The notes beneath the pieces are model-generated. The model was not told the origin of the DNA. It searched no databases and saw nothing but the letters and a program-made list of their open reading frames with translations. The translations under genes and the position numbers were made by a program. Positions 1-8,816 of a stretch of 64,000 bases of DNA are shown here, piece after piece (within the stretch, counting starts at the first letter, position 1; the number at the start of each line of letters is the position of its first letter). Source of the stretch: Aneurinibacillus sp. Ricciae_BoGa-3. Its GTDB lineage: Bacteria > Bacillota > Bacilli > Aneurinibacillales > Aneurinibacillaceae. The stretch spans positions 3,288,001 to 3,352,000 of the forward strand of contig NZ_CP116887.1 of the NCBI RefSeq assembly GCF_028421645.1. The letters run 5' to 3'.

Positions 1-572
1 CCAGCATCCACAACCTGATTTGCCGTTTCCGTATTAACCCCGCCGTCGATCTGAACCTCAACCCTGTCGGCGAGCCCTTTCTCACGAAGCATATCCTTTA
101 ACTGTCGGCACTTCGTTAACACTTCCGGTATGAATTGCTGGCCGCCAAACCCGGGATTTACTGACATTAAGAGAACCATATCCAACTTGTGCAGGACATG
201 CTGCAGCGTGGAAACAGGTGTCGAAGGGTTCAGCGACACGGCAGCTTTAGCACCAAGGCTCCTTATATGCTGGAGGGTGCGGTCAAGATGGATGCATGCT
301 TCCTGGTGCACCGTAATGCTGTCGGCGCCATTCTTAATGAAATCAGCCACATACTGGTCGGCATTTTCAATCATTAAGTGTACATCAAGCGGCAATGACG
401 TGTTGGGGCGAATCGCCCCAACAACAAGCGGCCCAATCGTGATGTTGGGGACAAAATGCCCGTCCATGACATCTACATGGATCCAGTCCGCCCCTCCCTG
501 TTCCACTTGTTTAATCTCGTCTCCCAGGCGGGAAAAGTCAGCTGACAGAATAGAAGGTGCAATTTTAACCAT
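1..572 (-). CDS. rpe: Ribulose-phosphate 3-epimerase, 3' end outside the window
   Basis: Interconverts ribulose 5-phosphate and xylulose 5-phosphate in the cytosolic pentose phosphate pathway. The visible N-terminal 190 residues begin [13 protein letters not shown] and carry the TIM-barrel signatures of the family: [12 protein letters not shown] (metal-binding His and catalytic Asp), DVHLM, and [10 protein letters not shown]; the QIDGGVN strand comes near the window edge. The C-terminal part is cut by the window, not by mutation. The ATG lies 3 nt after the rsgA stop, with a weak AGG about 9 nt upstream inside rsgA, so translation is probably coupled. The rsgA-rpe pairing is as in B. subtilis. 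Identification is firm. Confidence 0.95.
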   Translation of the reverse strand, partial: MVKIAPSILSADFSRLGDEIKQVEQGGADWIHVDVMDGHFVPNITIGPLVVGAIRPNTSLPLDVHLMIENADQYVADFIKNGADSITVHQEACIHLDRTLQHIRSLGAKAAVSLNPSTPVSTLQHVLHKLDMVLLMSVNPGFGGQQFIPEVLTKCRQLKDMLREKGLADRVEVQIDGGVNTETANQVVDA

Positions 573-575
573 CGT

Positions 576-1451
576 TTAATACCTCGGCTTTCTCTCTGTA
601 ATTTCCTGCAAAAATTGAATGTAATGTGCATAACGGGAAGCGGCGATCGTTCCATCGTCTACTCCTGCGCGCACGGCACAGCCGGGCTCATTCGCATGCA
701 GGCAGCCCCTGAACCGGCACTGGCCTACCCTGTCTCGCATCTCCCGAAAGTTCAGCGCCAAATCTTCCCTCTCGAACGTAGAAAAATCAAGCGAACTAAA
801 CCCTGGCGTATCTGCGACCCAGCCTCCTTCCGGCAGGGGAATCAATTCCACATGCCTGGTGGTATGTTTGCCACGCCCCAACTTAAGGCTGATAGGTGCT
901 GTTTCCAGGTTTAAATCTGCAAACAGCGCATTTAAAAGTGACGATTTGCCAACCCCGGACTGGCCGGAAAAAACGGACAGCCGGTTCTTCAGAAAGCGCC
1001 TGATGTCTTCAATACCCGCATTCCTTCTGGAACTGGTGGTTACCACTTGATAGCCGATTGCCTCATACTGGCTGCGAATTTTGGCTAGTTCTGCTTCATC
1101 CTGATAAAGGTCTGCCTTTGTCAGGCAGATTAATGCGTCCACGCCCGCCGCTTCTGTGTGCACCAGGAACGTATCCAGCAGTTGGGGATTGAATTTCGGT
1201 TCTGCGAGTGAAAAAACAAGCACGGCCAGGTCAATATTTGCGATCGGGGGACGGATAAGTTCGCTTTGACGGGGGAGTATTTCGTTAATTATGCCTTCAC
1301 CGCGTCCGATTTCTTCATACTGCACTTCATCCCCTACAAGCGGGGTGAGCCCCCTTTTCTTGAAAATCCCCCTCGCCCTGCATTGCCAGGAGAATTCTCC
1401 GTTAGAAACGTAATAGTAACCCGCCAGTGCCTTGTAAATTCTACCCTGCAT
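576..1451 (-). CDS. rsgA: Ribosome small subunit-dependent GTPase A
   Basis: Circularly permuted GTPase that checks late 30S subunit maturation. The 291-aa protein has the N-terminal OB fold, then the permuted order of GTPase motifs: G4-like LTKADL around residue 112, G1 P-loop GQSGVGKSSLLNAL around 165, and G3 DTPGFSS around 215. A C-terminal zinc knuckle follows (CRFRGCLH...GCAV). Length is normal for the family. It sits between prkC and rpe as cpgA does in B. subtilis, where it is a known PrkC substrate; that functional link is known from the family and not visible here. Confidence 0.97.
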   Translation of the reverse strand: MQGRIYKALAGYYYVSNGEFSWQCRARGIFKKRGLTPLVGDEVQYEEIGRGEGIINEILPRQSELIRPPIANIDLAVLVFSLAEPKFNPQLLDTFLVHTEAAGVDALICLTKADLYQDEAELAKIRSQYEAIGYQVVTTSSRRNAGIEDIRRFLKNRLSVFSGQSGVGKSSLLNALFADLNLETAPISLKLGRGKHTTRHVELIPLPEGGWVADTPGFSSLDFSTFEREDLALNFREMRDRVGQCRFRGCLHANEPGCAVRAGVDDGTIAASRYAHYIQFLQEITERKPRY

Positions 1452-1464
1452 ATATTCCCTCCCG

Positions 1465-3447
1465 TTACTGGATATCCGTATATTTCACTATTTTTTGATC
1501 CATTTGTGCCCCATTTTTGAACACCTGAATAATAGCGTTCTGCGTTGGTGATACCACACATGTCACATCAAATCTTGTACTCTGGTTAATCGTTGTTTTT
1601 TCTACTGTTTCGTTTGAAGTGGTAGCGTCGGTCAGACGAATTTCGATATCCGCCTGTTCTCCAGGGTTTAAATACACCTCGACCGGCACTTTCGTTTTAC
1701 GCGCTTCCTGTGGCATTCCAGCGCTTACCTGAACATCTACAGTAGAATTCTTTGTCAGCTGCTTGCCCGCTCCATACGACTGCTGGATAACAATGCCTTG
1801 TTTCTGGTAGCTCTGTACCTGCTTCACGTTAGCTGTCAGGCCGAGACTATCCATTTTTGCCTGCATTTCATCTTGTGTGAGCCCAATCAGGTTTGGCATC
1901 GTAACGGTATCCTGCCCCTTGCTAATGGTTAGATGCAATTCGGTGTCCGATGGAACAATCTGCTGGCCCGGCGCCGGCTGCTGATCGAGTATCGTTCCGG
2001 GATCTTTCTGATCATTCGTAACTTCATCAACCGTTACCTTTTTATAGGAGGACAGCTCGGATTGTATATCGCTTTGCTTTTTGCCTATGTAATTCGCCAT
2101 AGCCGTCTGCTGCTTCCCTTTACTCACCAGCAGTTGGACAACCGTCTTTTGTTTTACCTGCATCTTGGCGGCTGGCGTCTGTTTGATTACGGTGCCTGGC
2201 TGCGCGGTCGGGTCGTTTTGTTCGGTAATCTGGGCCACAAGCTGCTGGGCTTCCAGCGCTTTTCTCGCCTGATCAACAGGCAGGTGCTCAACGGCTGGAA
2301 CCGTCACATTCGGCACATTCAAAAGGCTCATTGCATAGTAAGATCCGACGATGCTTAGCAGAAGGAATAAACCGATGCCAACTGCCCAGATAACGCCTTT
2401 CTTGATCAGGCCTTTTCGGTGCCTCTCCCGGTGCTCATCTGGATCGTCCTCTTCTTCCCCTTGATTATTTTTCACATCCAGGGGAACACCGCGCGGGCCT
2501 GGAACTGTATCGTCCTCCCAGGAGCGCCTGCCGAGCATCTCTGGTTTAATGGCCGGAATGACGCGTGTGATATCGGCATCATCCTGTTGATACTTCTCTG
2601 GCAGTACATATTCCGGTTCGTTTCTGCGCTCGGGCGAGAGGCAGGTTTTTAAATCATCGAGCATTTCGTGTGCCGATTCATACCGGTAGATAGGGTCCTT
2701 AGCCAGCGCCCGGATAATCACATTTTCCAAACTTTGTGGGATCTCGGGCCGCAATTGACGTGGATGTATGTATGGCTCTTGAAGGTGCTTTAACGCAACG
2801 CTTATCGGTGAGTCGCCGGAAAAAGGAAGCTGACCCGTAAGCATCTCATACAGCACAACCCCCATGGAGTACAGATCTGACTTCGCATTCGTCATCACAC
2901 CCTTAGCCTGTTCCGGGGAAAAATAATGGACGCTGCCCAGCACAGATCCTGTGTGGGTAATAGTCGCAGCCGAAACGGCCCGGGCAATTCCAAAATCGGT
3001 TACTTTAATCTTCCCATTCTTGTTAATCATAATATTGTGCGGTTTTATGTCACGGTGAATGAGATGATTCTGGTGGGCGTGATCCAGGGCATCGCAAATT
3101 TGAATCGCAATATTCACGGCCTCCCGGACATCGAGAGGAGCCATTTCATTAATATATTCCTTTAGTGTTTCCCCTTCCACATATTCCATAACGATGTAAT
3201 AGACGTCATCTTCCTGGCCTATATCATAAATGTTCACGACATGCGGGTGGGAAAGACTGGCAGCAGCCTGAGCTTCACGGTGGAAGCGAGTAATAAAATC
3301 ATCATCGTTGCCAAACTGGGAGCGCAAAATTTTTACGGCTACCGTACGGTTCAATAGGATATCGCGAGCCCGATAGACAACTGCCATACCGCCTTCGCCT
3401 ATCTTCTTCTCGATATCATAACGGCCACCGAGTCTGTTTCCAATCAT
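1465..3447 (-). CDS. prkC: Membrane Ser/Thr protein kinase with three PASTA repeats
   Basis: Muropeptide-sensing Hanks-type kinase, the counterpart of phosphatase stp just upstream. The 660-aa protein has a cytosolic kinase domain (residues about 9-265: glycine loop GEGGMA, VAVK lysine, HRDIKPHN catalytic loop, DFGIARA). An acidic/basic juxtamembrane linker follows, then a single membrane segment (WAVGIGLFLLLSIVGSYYA) and three extracellular PASTA repeats before a C-terminal Ig-like tail. The ATG at 3447 was chosen because GGGAGGG lies 7 nt before it; a longer frame from 3465 would put that Shine-Dalgarno inside the coding sequence. In B. subtilis it triggers spore germination by peptidoglycan fragments. 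All catalytic residues look intact. Confidence 0.96.
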   Translation of the reverse strand: MIGNRLGGRYDIEKKIGEGGMAVVYRARDILLNRTVAVKILRSQFGNDDDFITRFHREAQAAASLSHPHVVNIYDIGQEDDVYYIVMEYVEGETLKEYINEMAPLDVREAVNIAIQICDALDHAHQNHLIHRDIKPHNIMINKNGKIKVTDFGIARAVSAATITHTGSVLGSVHYFSPEQAKGVMTNAKSDLYSMGVVLYEMLTGQLPFSGDSPISVALKHLQEPYIHPRQLRPEIPQSLENVIIRALAKDPIYRYESAHEMLDDLKTCLSPERRNEPEYVLPEKYQQDDADITRVIPAIKPEMLGRRSWEDDTVPGPRGVPLDVKNNQGEEEDDPDEHRERHRKGLIKKGVIWAVGIGLFLLLSIVGSYYAMSLLNVPNVTVPAVEHLPVDQARKALEAQQLVAQITEQNDPTAQPGTVIKQTPAAKMQVKQKTVVQLLVSKGKQQTAMANYIGKKQSDIQSELSSYKKVTVDEVTNDQKDPGTILDQQPAPGQQIVPSDTELHLTISKGQDTVTMPNLIGLTQDEMQAKMDSLGLTANVKQVQSYQKQGIVIQQSYGAGKQLTKNSTVDVQVSAGMPQEARKTKVPVEVYLNPGEQADIEIRLTDATTSNETVEKTTINQSTRFDVTCVVSPTQNAIIQVFKNGAQMDQKIVKYTDIQ

Positions 3448-3461
3448 AAATTGCCCTCCCT

Positions 3462-4208
3462 TCATTCCTTGAGTCCATTACGGTTACGCAGGAGTACAAC
3501 CGTAATATTATCTTCACCACCGGAATCAAGCGCGCGGTTAATTAACGTATTAACCATGTGTTCGAGAGACTGACTCTGAAGAATTTCTTTCATGCTGTCC
3601 GCGTTCACTTTTCCCGATAGCCCGTCTGAACACAAAAGCAAAATATCCTGAGGATCCCAGTTTAACACGTTAAAATCAGCCTTGACTTTCCTGTCTGTTC
3701 CAAGCGCACGGGTTAATATATTGCGCTGTGGATGGACAGCTGCTTCCTTTTCGGTGATTTGGCGGTTTTTCACCAGTTCGTTAACCAGTGTATGATCGCG
3801 GGTAACCAGATGCAGTTCCCCGTCCTGGCAGCAGTAGCGGTATATCCGGCTGTCGCCAATATGCGCAAGTATGCCATACTGCTCATTTACAAGCGCCAGC
3901 ACCAGCGTGGTGCCCATTCCTCTGCACTCTTCATGCGTGGCGGCGTAGGAGAAAATTTGCTCATTGGCAAGCTGAATGGCTTCATTCAGCTTGCTCTGTA
4001 TGGCATCTGGCGTTTCTTCGTTAATGGCCGAGATGTGTTTGGTAATCACCTCTACAGCCATCTGGCTGGCTACGTCGCCTGCCTGATGGCCTCCCATTCC
4101 GTCTGCAACAATTCCCAGAACCCACCCGTTGTCCAAACGGCGAATGGCTCCTGAATCTTCATTCGTCTGTCTTACACAGCCGATGTGTGTCTGTATGGCT
4201 GATTCCAT
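3462..4208 (-). CDS. stp: PP2C-family Ser/Thr protein phosphatase
   Basis: Metal-dependent phosphatase that reverses PrkC phosphorylation. The 248-aa protein shows the PP2C metal-binding motifs: QTNEDS near the N-terminus, VADGMGGH, LLCSDGLS and the C-terminal GGEDNITVV. The ATG at 4208 is preceded by GAGGTG at 8 nt; an alternative ATG at 4214 would leave almost no spacing. It follows rlmN by a few bases and ends 14 nt before the prkC start, so rlmN-stp-prkC-rsgA-rpe looks like one transcript. Confidence 0.96.
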   Translation of the reverse strand: MESAIQTHIGCVRQTNEDSGAIRRLDNGWVLGIVADGMGGHQAGDVASQMAVEVITKHISAINEETPDAIQSKLNEAIQLANEQIFSYAATHEECRGMGTTLVLALVNEQYGILAHIGDSRIYRYCCQDGELHLVTRDHTLVNELVKNRQITEKEAAVHPQRNILTRALGTDRKVKADFNVLNWDPQDILLLCSDGLSGKVNADSMKEILQSQSLEHMVNTLINRALDSGGEDNITVVLLRNRNGLKE

Positions 4209-4215
4209 TCCCATC

Positions 4216-5262
4216 TCACCTCGTCGTCTGTTTCGCATGCTGTGCCCGAAGCTGGCCGCAGGCAGCAGCAATATCACTCCCGTGCTCCCTTCGAATCGTT
4301 ACGTTTACGCCTCTCTTTTCAAGCGTGCGCATAAATTCAAAGATGTCATTTCGCGAAGTTCTTACATAGTCACGCTCTGGAACATAGTTAACCGGAATAA
4401 GATTCACGTGGCACATGATGCCCTTAAGCAAATCGGCCAGCTCTTCCGCGTGCTGCGGCTGGTCATTTACCTTGCCAAAAAGCCCATATTCGAAAGTTAG
4501 GCGCCGCCCTGTTGTTTTAATGTAATAGCGGCATGCTTCCATGAGCTCATCCAGTGGATACCGCCTGTTTACCGGCATAAGGCGTGAGCGGATTTCACTG
4601 TTCGGCGCATGCAGAGAGATGGCCAGATTAATTTGTAGCTTCTCATCTGCAAAACGGTAAATGGAAGGCACGATGCCGCTGGTGGACACCGTAATGTGAC
4701 GCTGCCCAATGTTTAAGCCCTTGTCTTCATTAATAATACGCATAAAACCTAAGAGCGCGTCATAATTCTCAAAAGGTTCGCCAATGCCCATCACTACTAC
4801 ATGGCTGGCGCGTTCCCCATCCTTATCCAGCGCCTTCTGGGCTGCCAGTACCTGCATAACGATTTCGCCGGCTTCCAGATTTCGCTTGAGCCCGCCAAGC
4901 GTGGAAGCACAGAATGTGCAGCCAATCCGGCACCCAACCTGAGTGGTCACGCAGATGCTATTTCCATAGTTATGTCGCATAATCACGGTTTCGATTGCGT
5001 GTCCATCGTGCAGGGAGAAAAGAAACTTAATAGTCCCGTCGCTTGATTCCTGGCGCGTTATTTCCTTCAGCGCGTCCATCCGGAAGCTGGCTTCCATTTT
5101 ATCACGCAGTTCCTTGGAGAGATTGGTCATGTCCGAAAACGAAGCTACACGCTTAACATAGAGCCAGTCAAAGATTTGAGCAGCCCTGAAAGCTTTTTCG
5201 CCATTGGCAGCAAGCCAGTCCTTCAACGCGGAAAGCGTTAAATTATAAATAAAAGTTTTCAT
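4216..5262 (-). CDS. rlmN: Dual-specificity 23S rRNA/tRNA adenine-C2 methyltransferase RlmN
   Basis: Radical-SAM enzyme that methylates A2503 of 23S rRNA and A37 of some tRNAs, affecting translational fidelity. The 348-aa protein carries the cluster-binding motif [10 protein letters not shown] (CxxxCxxC) near residue 108, then [10 protein letters not shown] and the [13 protein letters not shown] region, with the second catalytic Cys in the C-terminal AAACGQL. ATG at 5262. It is separated from rsmB, its usual operon partner upstream, by 660 bp that hold a palindromic repeat and a terminator, so it probably has its own promoter here. Confidence 0.96.
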   Translation of the reverse strand: MKTFIYNLTLSALKDWLAANGEKAFRAAQIFDWLYVKRVASFSDMTNLSKELRDKMEASFRMDALKEITRQESSDGTIKFLFSLHDGHAIETVIMRHNYGNSICVTTQVGCRIGCTFCASTLGGLKRNLEAGEIVMQVLAAQKALDKDGERASHVVVMGIGEPFENYDALLGFMRIINEDKGLNIGQRHITVSTSGIVPSIYRFADEKLQINLAISLHAPNSEIRSRLMPVNRRYPLDELMEACRYYIKTTGRRLTFEYGLFGKVNDQPQHAEELADLLKGIMCHVNLIPVNYVPERDYVRTSRNDIFEFMRTLEKRGVNVTIRREHGSDIAAACGQLRAQHAKQTTR

Positions 5263-5325
5263 TTAGGTATCACCATTCAGTTTATTGTACGTTGCTGCTT
5301 GCATGTTCGCAGCCGCACATTGTAT

Positions 5326-5334
5326 ATTGTATCA
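5326..5334 (-). promoter_or_regulatory. Possible extended -10 element upstream of rlmN
   Basis: On the minus strand the 9 bases read TGA then TACAAT, an extended -10 form (TG-N-TATAAT), about 64 nt before the rlmN ATG. No good -35 box stands 16-18 nt upstream, as is common for extended -10 promoters. A promoter is expected here because a terminator and a repeat element separate rlmN from rsmB. Weakly supported. Confidence 0.3.
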
Positions 5335-5417
5335 CATTTAAAATATATTGATTAGTAGACCCAAGGGACGAAGATTATCCGCCTATACGCCCCTGTGCCT
5401 GAGATGCCCGCACCTGA

Positions 5418-5774
5418 GAAAAACATCGCGGGCCATGCCGCTCTCTCCTTTCCCCTCATAGAAGTTTTTACGCCGCTTTGTGGAACGACAAACGGACCGG
5501 CATTAGGGAATCTTGGCCAGCGGCAAGCGTAAGCGCAGTCGATGGTCTTAGATTCCTTTATACCGTTTAGGTGCAACATCTGGGTATCGGGGTGATGGAG
5601 ACAGTTGCCGGTCTTTTTCGCCCTCTGTTCCACACGCTCCATTAGAAAACTAGGTTTCGGCCAAGTTATAGCGCAGGCAGCAACCTAAGTTGCACTTATG
5701 CCGAAAGGTAAAATCGAAACACCTTTCGGCCTGGGGGAAAGAAAGGTGCGGACATGCGCCTCACGATGTTTTTC
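5418..5774. repeat. MITE-like palindromic repeat, copy 1 (long form, 357 bp)
   Basis: Both ends are imperfect inverted repeats of about 45 bp that start with AAAAACATCG. Inside lie further paired segments (GTGGAAC with GTTCCAC, ACCGGCA with TGCCGGT), so the whole element folds into one long hairpin. Copy 1 carries two internal extensions. One of about 73 bp near 5502-5574 is shared with copy 4 at near identity (3 differences). The second, about 90 bp at 5641-5730, is unique here. No coding potential. It lies between rsmB and rlmN, and no clear target-site duplication is seen. Confidence 0.8.
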
Positions 5775-5785
5775 TTGGGTGTTTG

Positions 5786-5800
5786 GGGACCGGAGGTCCC
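5786..5800. repeat. Small GGGACC/GGTCCC hairpin at the repeat edge
   Basis: A perfect GGGACC-gga-GGTCCC hairpin 11 bp beyond the right end of repeat copy 1. The same hairpin with the same flanking AAATGGGACC borders repeat copy 3 (22748-22763) in mirrored orientation, so it may be an outer part of the mobile unit. Confidence 0.55.
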
Positions 5801-5867
5801 ATTTAAAAAATCGCATAAGGCACTTCAACACTGTGTAGCACATAAACTCCAAATCAAAAAAGAGAAA

Positions 5868-5883
5868 GGGACCTATCGGTCCC
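5868..5883 (-). terminator. Rho-independent terminator after rsmB
   Basis: On the minus strand GGGACC-gata-GGTCCC is followed by TTTCTCTTTTTTG, a good intrinsic terminator about 40 nt past the rsmB stop. It would end the def-fmt-rsmB transcript before the repeat and rlmN. Confidence 0.75.
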
Positions 5884-5924
5884 ACCAGAAATAACTTTAA
5901 TACTTTAAAGCGATACATACTTTC

Positions 5925-7325
5925 TTATACGTTAAAGAAATCGCTGATTTTTCTTTTTAAACGTGCGATAAAAAAACCGTCCGAATGGAAGTGGTGGGGC
6001 AGAATCTGCATGTATCCCCTTGATAGGGTCGAATACTTCAAGCGGACGGATTCCGGCATATCCTGCACGAGCCCGCCATCCAGTTCCCAGTCCGCATGTT
6101 GATTCAGGAAGTCCTGGATCAGATCTTCATTCTCCTCAGCCTGCACCGTACATGTGCTGTATACCAGCCTGCCTTCGGGCTTCACCAGTTTGGCTGCTGC
6201 CTCAAGTATCTCAAGCTGTATGCCTCGGATGGAATTCGTGTCGGAGGCCGTCTTTCTCCATTTGATGTCCGGTTTGCGGCGGATAACCCCGAGCCCGCTG
6301 CAGGGGGCGTCAACCAGCACACGGTCGTACATATACCCGGTTAGAATCGTATCGGCATCGACGGCGTTAGCCTGCCTGCCATCGATAATGGAGAGACCCA
6401 GCCGCCGGGCGTTATCAGCGATAAGATCAAGCTTGTGCGGGTGAATATCAAGTGCTGTGATTGCACCCTGGTTATTCATCAACTCCGCTATATGCGTTGT
6501 TTTGCCGCCGGGTGCTGCGCATGTATCCAGCACAGACATTCCAGGCTTTGGCGCTACGGCGTGTGCAACAAGCATCGAACTTTCATCCTGAACGGTACAG
6601 CTTCCCTGTCTGTACGCTGGCAGTGCTGCGATATTGCCCGTTCCCCGGATCACCAGCCCTTCCGGTGCAACGGATGAAGGCTGTACAGAGGCATCTTCAA
6701 CTTGCTCCTTTATTGCATGGGCCAGCTTGTCCCTATCCGTCTTCAGGCTATTGGCCCGCAGGCTCACCTCAGGCGGCAGGTTGTTCTCCTCGCACATTCT
6801 TTCCGTTTCCTCCATGCCATACCGTTTGATCCATTCCGCAACCATCCATTCAGGGTGTGAATGGACAAGCGAAATGCGTTTGGCAGCAGACAGGTTGTTT
6901 GGAATCTCAGCCTTTTCCGGCTGCCGTAGGCGGCTGCGCAGTACACCATTTACCATGCCCGCAATTCCCTGATGGCCCCAGGATTTTGCAATTTCAACCG
7001 CTTCATGGACAACTGCCCGGTCTGGTATTCGGTCAAGGTAGGAAATCTGATAGAAGCTGATTCGCAGTAGATTGCGTACCCACCCCTCAAGCTTAGCGCT
7101 CGGCCGCGATAAATAACGGCTAAGCATCCAGTCGATCGTATTAAGCCGGGTTAGCGTTCCGTACACGAGTTCCGTCACCAGATTCGTGTCGCGGGAGGAA
7201 AGGCCGGCATGCGCTAAGGCTTCTTTAAGTTCCAGGTTGCTGTAGGCCTGCTTCTCTTCAACCTGTACCAGTATGTACACCGCCCATTCCCTGGCAGTGG
7301 ACGGCTTTTTTATTCGCTTACTCAT
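5925..7325 (-). CDS. rsmB: 16S rRNA (cytosine-967-C5)-methyltransferase
   Basis: SAM-dependent m5C methyltransferase of the Sun/NOL family. The 466-aa protein has an N-terminal NusB-like RNA-binding domain (about residues 1-140) and a C-terminal Rossmann methyltransferase with [12 protein letters not shown] (SAM binding), [17 protein letters not shown] (motif IV) and [11 protein letters not shown] (motif VI with the catalytic Cys). The ATG at 7325 lies in ATGAGTAA, overlapping the fmt stop by 8 bp with CGGAGC ahead of it. A longer frame to 7487 exists but runs inside fmt and adds residues not found in the family. Confidence 0.95.
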   Translation of the reverse strand: MSKRIKKPSTAREWAVYILVQVEEKQAYSNLELKEALAHAGLSSRDTNLVTELVYGTLTRLNTIDWMLSRYLSRPSAKLEGWVRNLLRISFYQISYLDRIPDRAVVHEAVEIAKSWGHQGIAGMVNGVLRSRLRQPEKAEIPNNLSAAKRISLVHSHPEWMVAEWIKRYGMEETERMCEENNLPPEVSLRANSLKTDRDKLAHAIKEQVEDASVQPSSVAPEGLVIRGTGNIAALPAYRQGSCTVQDESSMLVAHAVAPKPGMSVLDTCAAPGGKTTHIAELMNNQGAITALDIHPHKLDLIADNARRLGLSIIDGRQANAVDADTILTGYMYDRVLVDAPCSGLGVIRRKPDIKWRKTASDTNSIRGIQLEILEAAAKLVKPEGRLVYSTCTVQAEENEDLIQDFLNQHADWELDGGLVQDMPESVRLKYSTLSRGYMQILPHHFHSDGFFIARLKRKISDFFNV

Positions 7326-8268
7326 GGATTTGCTCCGTTTCAAATATGGCTCCTGCAGCAAGCGAAGCGCCAGAACCCCGCACATAGTCGCTGACTGGCA
7401 TGGCCTTTTTGCCGGACGGCTGGACTTCGAGCAAGCGAAGGATACCATTGCCTGTCTGCACGTCAATGCCTTCAGGCGATACCGCAAGTATTTCTCCAGG
7501 TGTTCCAGCGCCTTCCTCCTGCTGGACTTGCGCTTGCCATATTTTCATAACCTGTCCCTCTAGCACCGTATACGCCACCGGCCATGGATTCAGTCCACGC
7601 ACTTGATTAAATAATTGCCGGGCCGATTTATTCCATTGAATCCGTTCATCCTCACGCTTGATATTCCACGCATATGTAACTTTCGCTTCATCCTGTTTAA
7701 CGGGGTGTATCTCGCAGTTAATTAGTTTGGGCAGCGTCTCAATTAAAAGCTTTGATCCTGCGTCGGCCAGTTTCGTGTGCATCGTGCCCACATTATCATC
7801 CTGTCCGATTGGAACACGAACCTGTGAGATAATATCGCCTGCATCAAGCTTCTCCACCATATACATAATGGTTACGCCCGTTTCACTTTTGCCATCCATA
7901 ATCGCTTTATGAATCGGGGCGCCACCGCGGTATTCCGGGAGGAGAGAGGCATGGACATTGATGCACCCATAGCGGGGATATGCGATAAGCTCTTTCGGTA
8001 ATATCTGGCCAAAGGCCGCCGTAACAATCAAATCCGGCTTATATTCCAAAATATCCTGCACACCGCTAACTTTGAGTTTTTCGGGCTGCAGCACAGGCAG
8101 CCCCAGAAGAAGCGCTGCCTCTTTGACAGGGGGAGCCGCAAGCTGTTTTTTCCGGCCTTTCGGGCGATCCGGCTGGGTCACTACGGCTACGACGTTGTGA
8201 TCGTTACGAAGCAATTTCTGCAAAGAAGGGACCGCAAAATCAGGGGTCCCCATAAAAACAATTTGCAC
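7318..8268 (-). CDS. fmt: Methionyl-tRNA formyltransferase
   Basis: Formylates Met-tRNAfMet with 10-formyl-tetrahydrofolate for translation initiation. The 316-aa protein begins [16 protein letters not shown] and holds the catalytic region with the Asn-His-Asp set ([19 protein letters not shown], then the Asp after the ETGVTIM loop) and a C-terminal OB-like tRNA-binding domain. It follows def by 30 nt and overlaps rsmB, forming the conserved priA-def-fmt-rsmB order. Confidence 0.97.
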   Translation of the reverse strand: MQIVFMGTPDFAVPSLQKLLRNDHNVVAVVTQPDRPKGRKKQLAAPPVKEAALLLGLPVLQPEKLKVSGVQDILEYKPDLIVTAAFGQILPKELIAYPRYGCINVHASLLPEYRGGAPIHKAIMDGKSETGVTIMYMVEKLDAGDIISQVRVPIGQDDNVGTMHTKLADAGSKLLIETLPKLINCEIHPVKQDEAKVTYAWNIKREDERIQWNKSARQLFNQVRGLNPWPVAYTVLEGQVMKIWQAQVQQEEGAGTPGEILAVSPEGIDVQTGNGILRLLEVQPSGKKAMPVSDYVRGSGASLAAGAIFETEQIHE

Positions 8269-8298
8269 AGCGTTACACCTCCTCTTAGCGGTCGCTAT

Positions 8299-8760
8299 TT
8301 ATTCTTCTTTTGGCTTGTATGTTTTGTCCGCAATATCAATAAAAAGCACACCGTTGAGGTGATCGATTTCGTGCTGGATGGCCCGCGCGAGCAAATCCTC
8401 GCCTTCTACCATGATTTCATTGCCATTCCGGTCAAAGGCCTTCGCTTTGACCCACTTAGACCGGCGCACATCCCCGTACAGGCCAGGAATGCTGAGACAG
8501 CCTTCTGAACCGAACTGTTCCTCCCTGCGTTCCACAATTTCAGGATTAATCATCTCGATTAAGCCAGTGCCCGCATCAATAACGACGACTCGCTTTGTAA
8601 TGCCAACCTGCGGAGCGGCAAGTCCCACACCTTCCGCGTCATACATGGTTTCCGCCATATCGTCGAGCAACTTGTGAAGATTGGCATTAAACTTGCGAAC
8701 CGGAATGCATTTTTCGCGAAGCACCGGATCGGGGTGTTTTACAATTACGCGAATACTCAT
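8299..8760 (-). CDS. def: Peptide deformylase
   Basis: Metalloenzyme that removes N-formyl groups from nascent proteins. The 153-aa protein has all three family motifs: GVGLAAPQVG, EGCLSIPG (metal Cys) and QHEIDHLNG (two metal His and the catalytic Glu). ATG at 8760 fits MSIRVIVKHPDPVLR and is preceded by GGAGG about 10 nt away; an upstream in-frame ATG at 8796 has no support. Confidence 0.97.
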   Translation of the reverse strand: MSIRVIVKHPDPVLREKCIPVRKFNANLHKLLDDMAETMYDAEGVGLAAPQVGITKRVVVIDAGTGLIEMINPEIVERREEQFGSEGCLSIPGLYGDVRRSKWVKAKAFDRNGNEIMVEGEDLLARAIQHEIDHLNGVLFIDIADKTYKPKEE

Positions 8761-8816
8761 TTGTAGAAAATCCTCCTGCTTATCATTTTTGACCATTATT
8801 ATCTATATTATATGAG

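Noticed and set aside
5263..5924. Small genes in the open frames at 5352-5642 and 5685-5918
   Set aside because: They run through the palindromic repeat and a terminator and have no conserved motif or ribosome-binding site.
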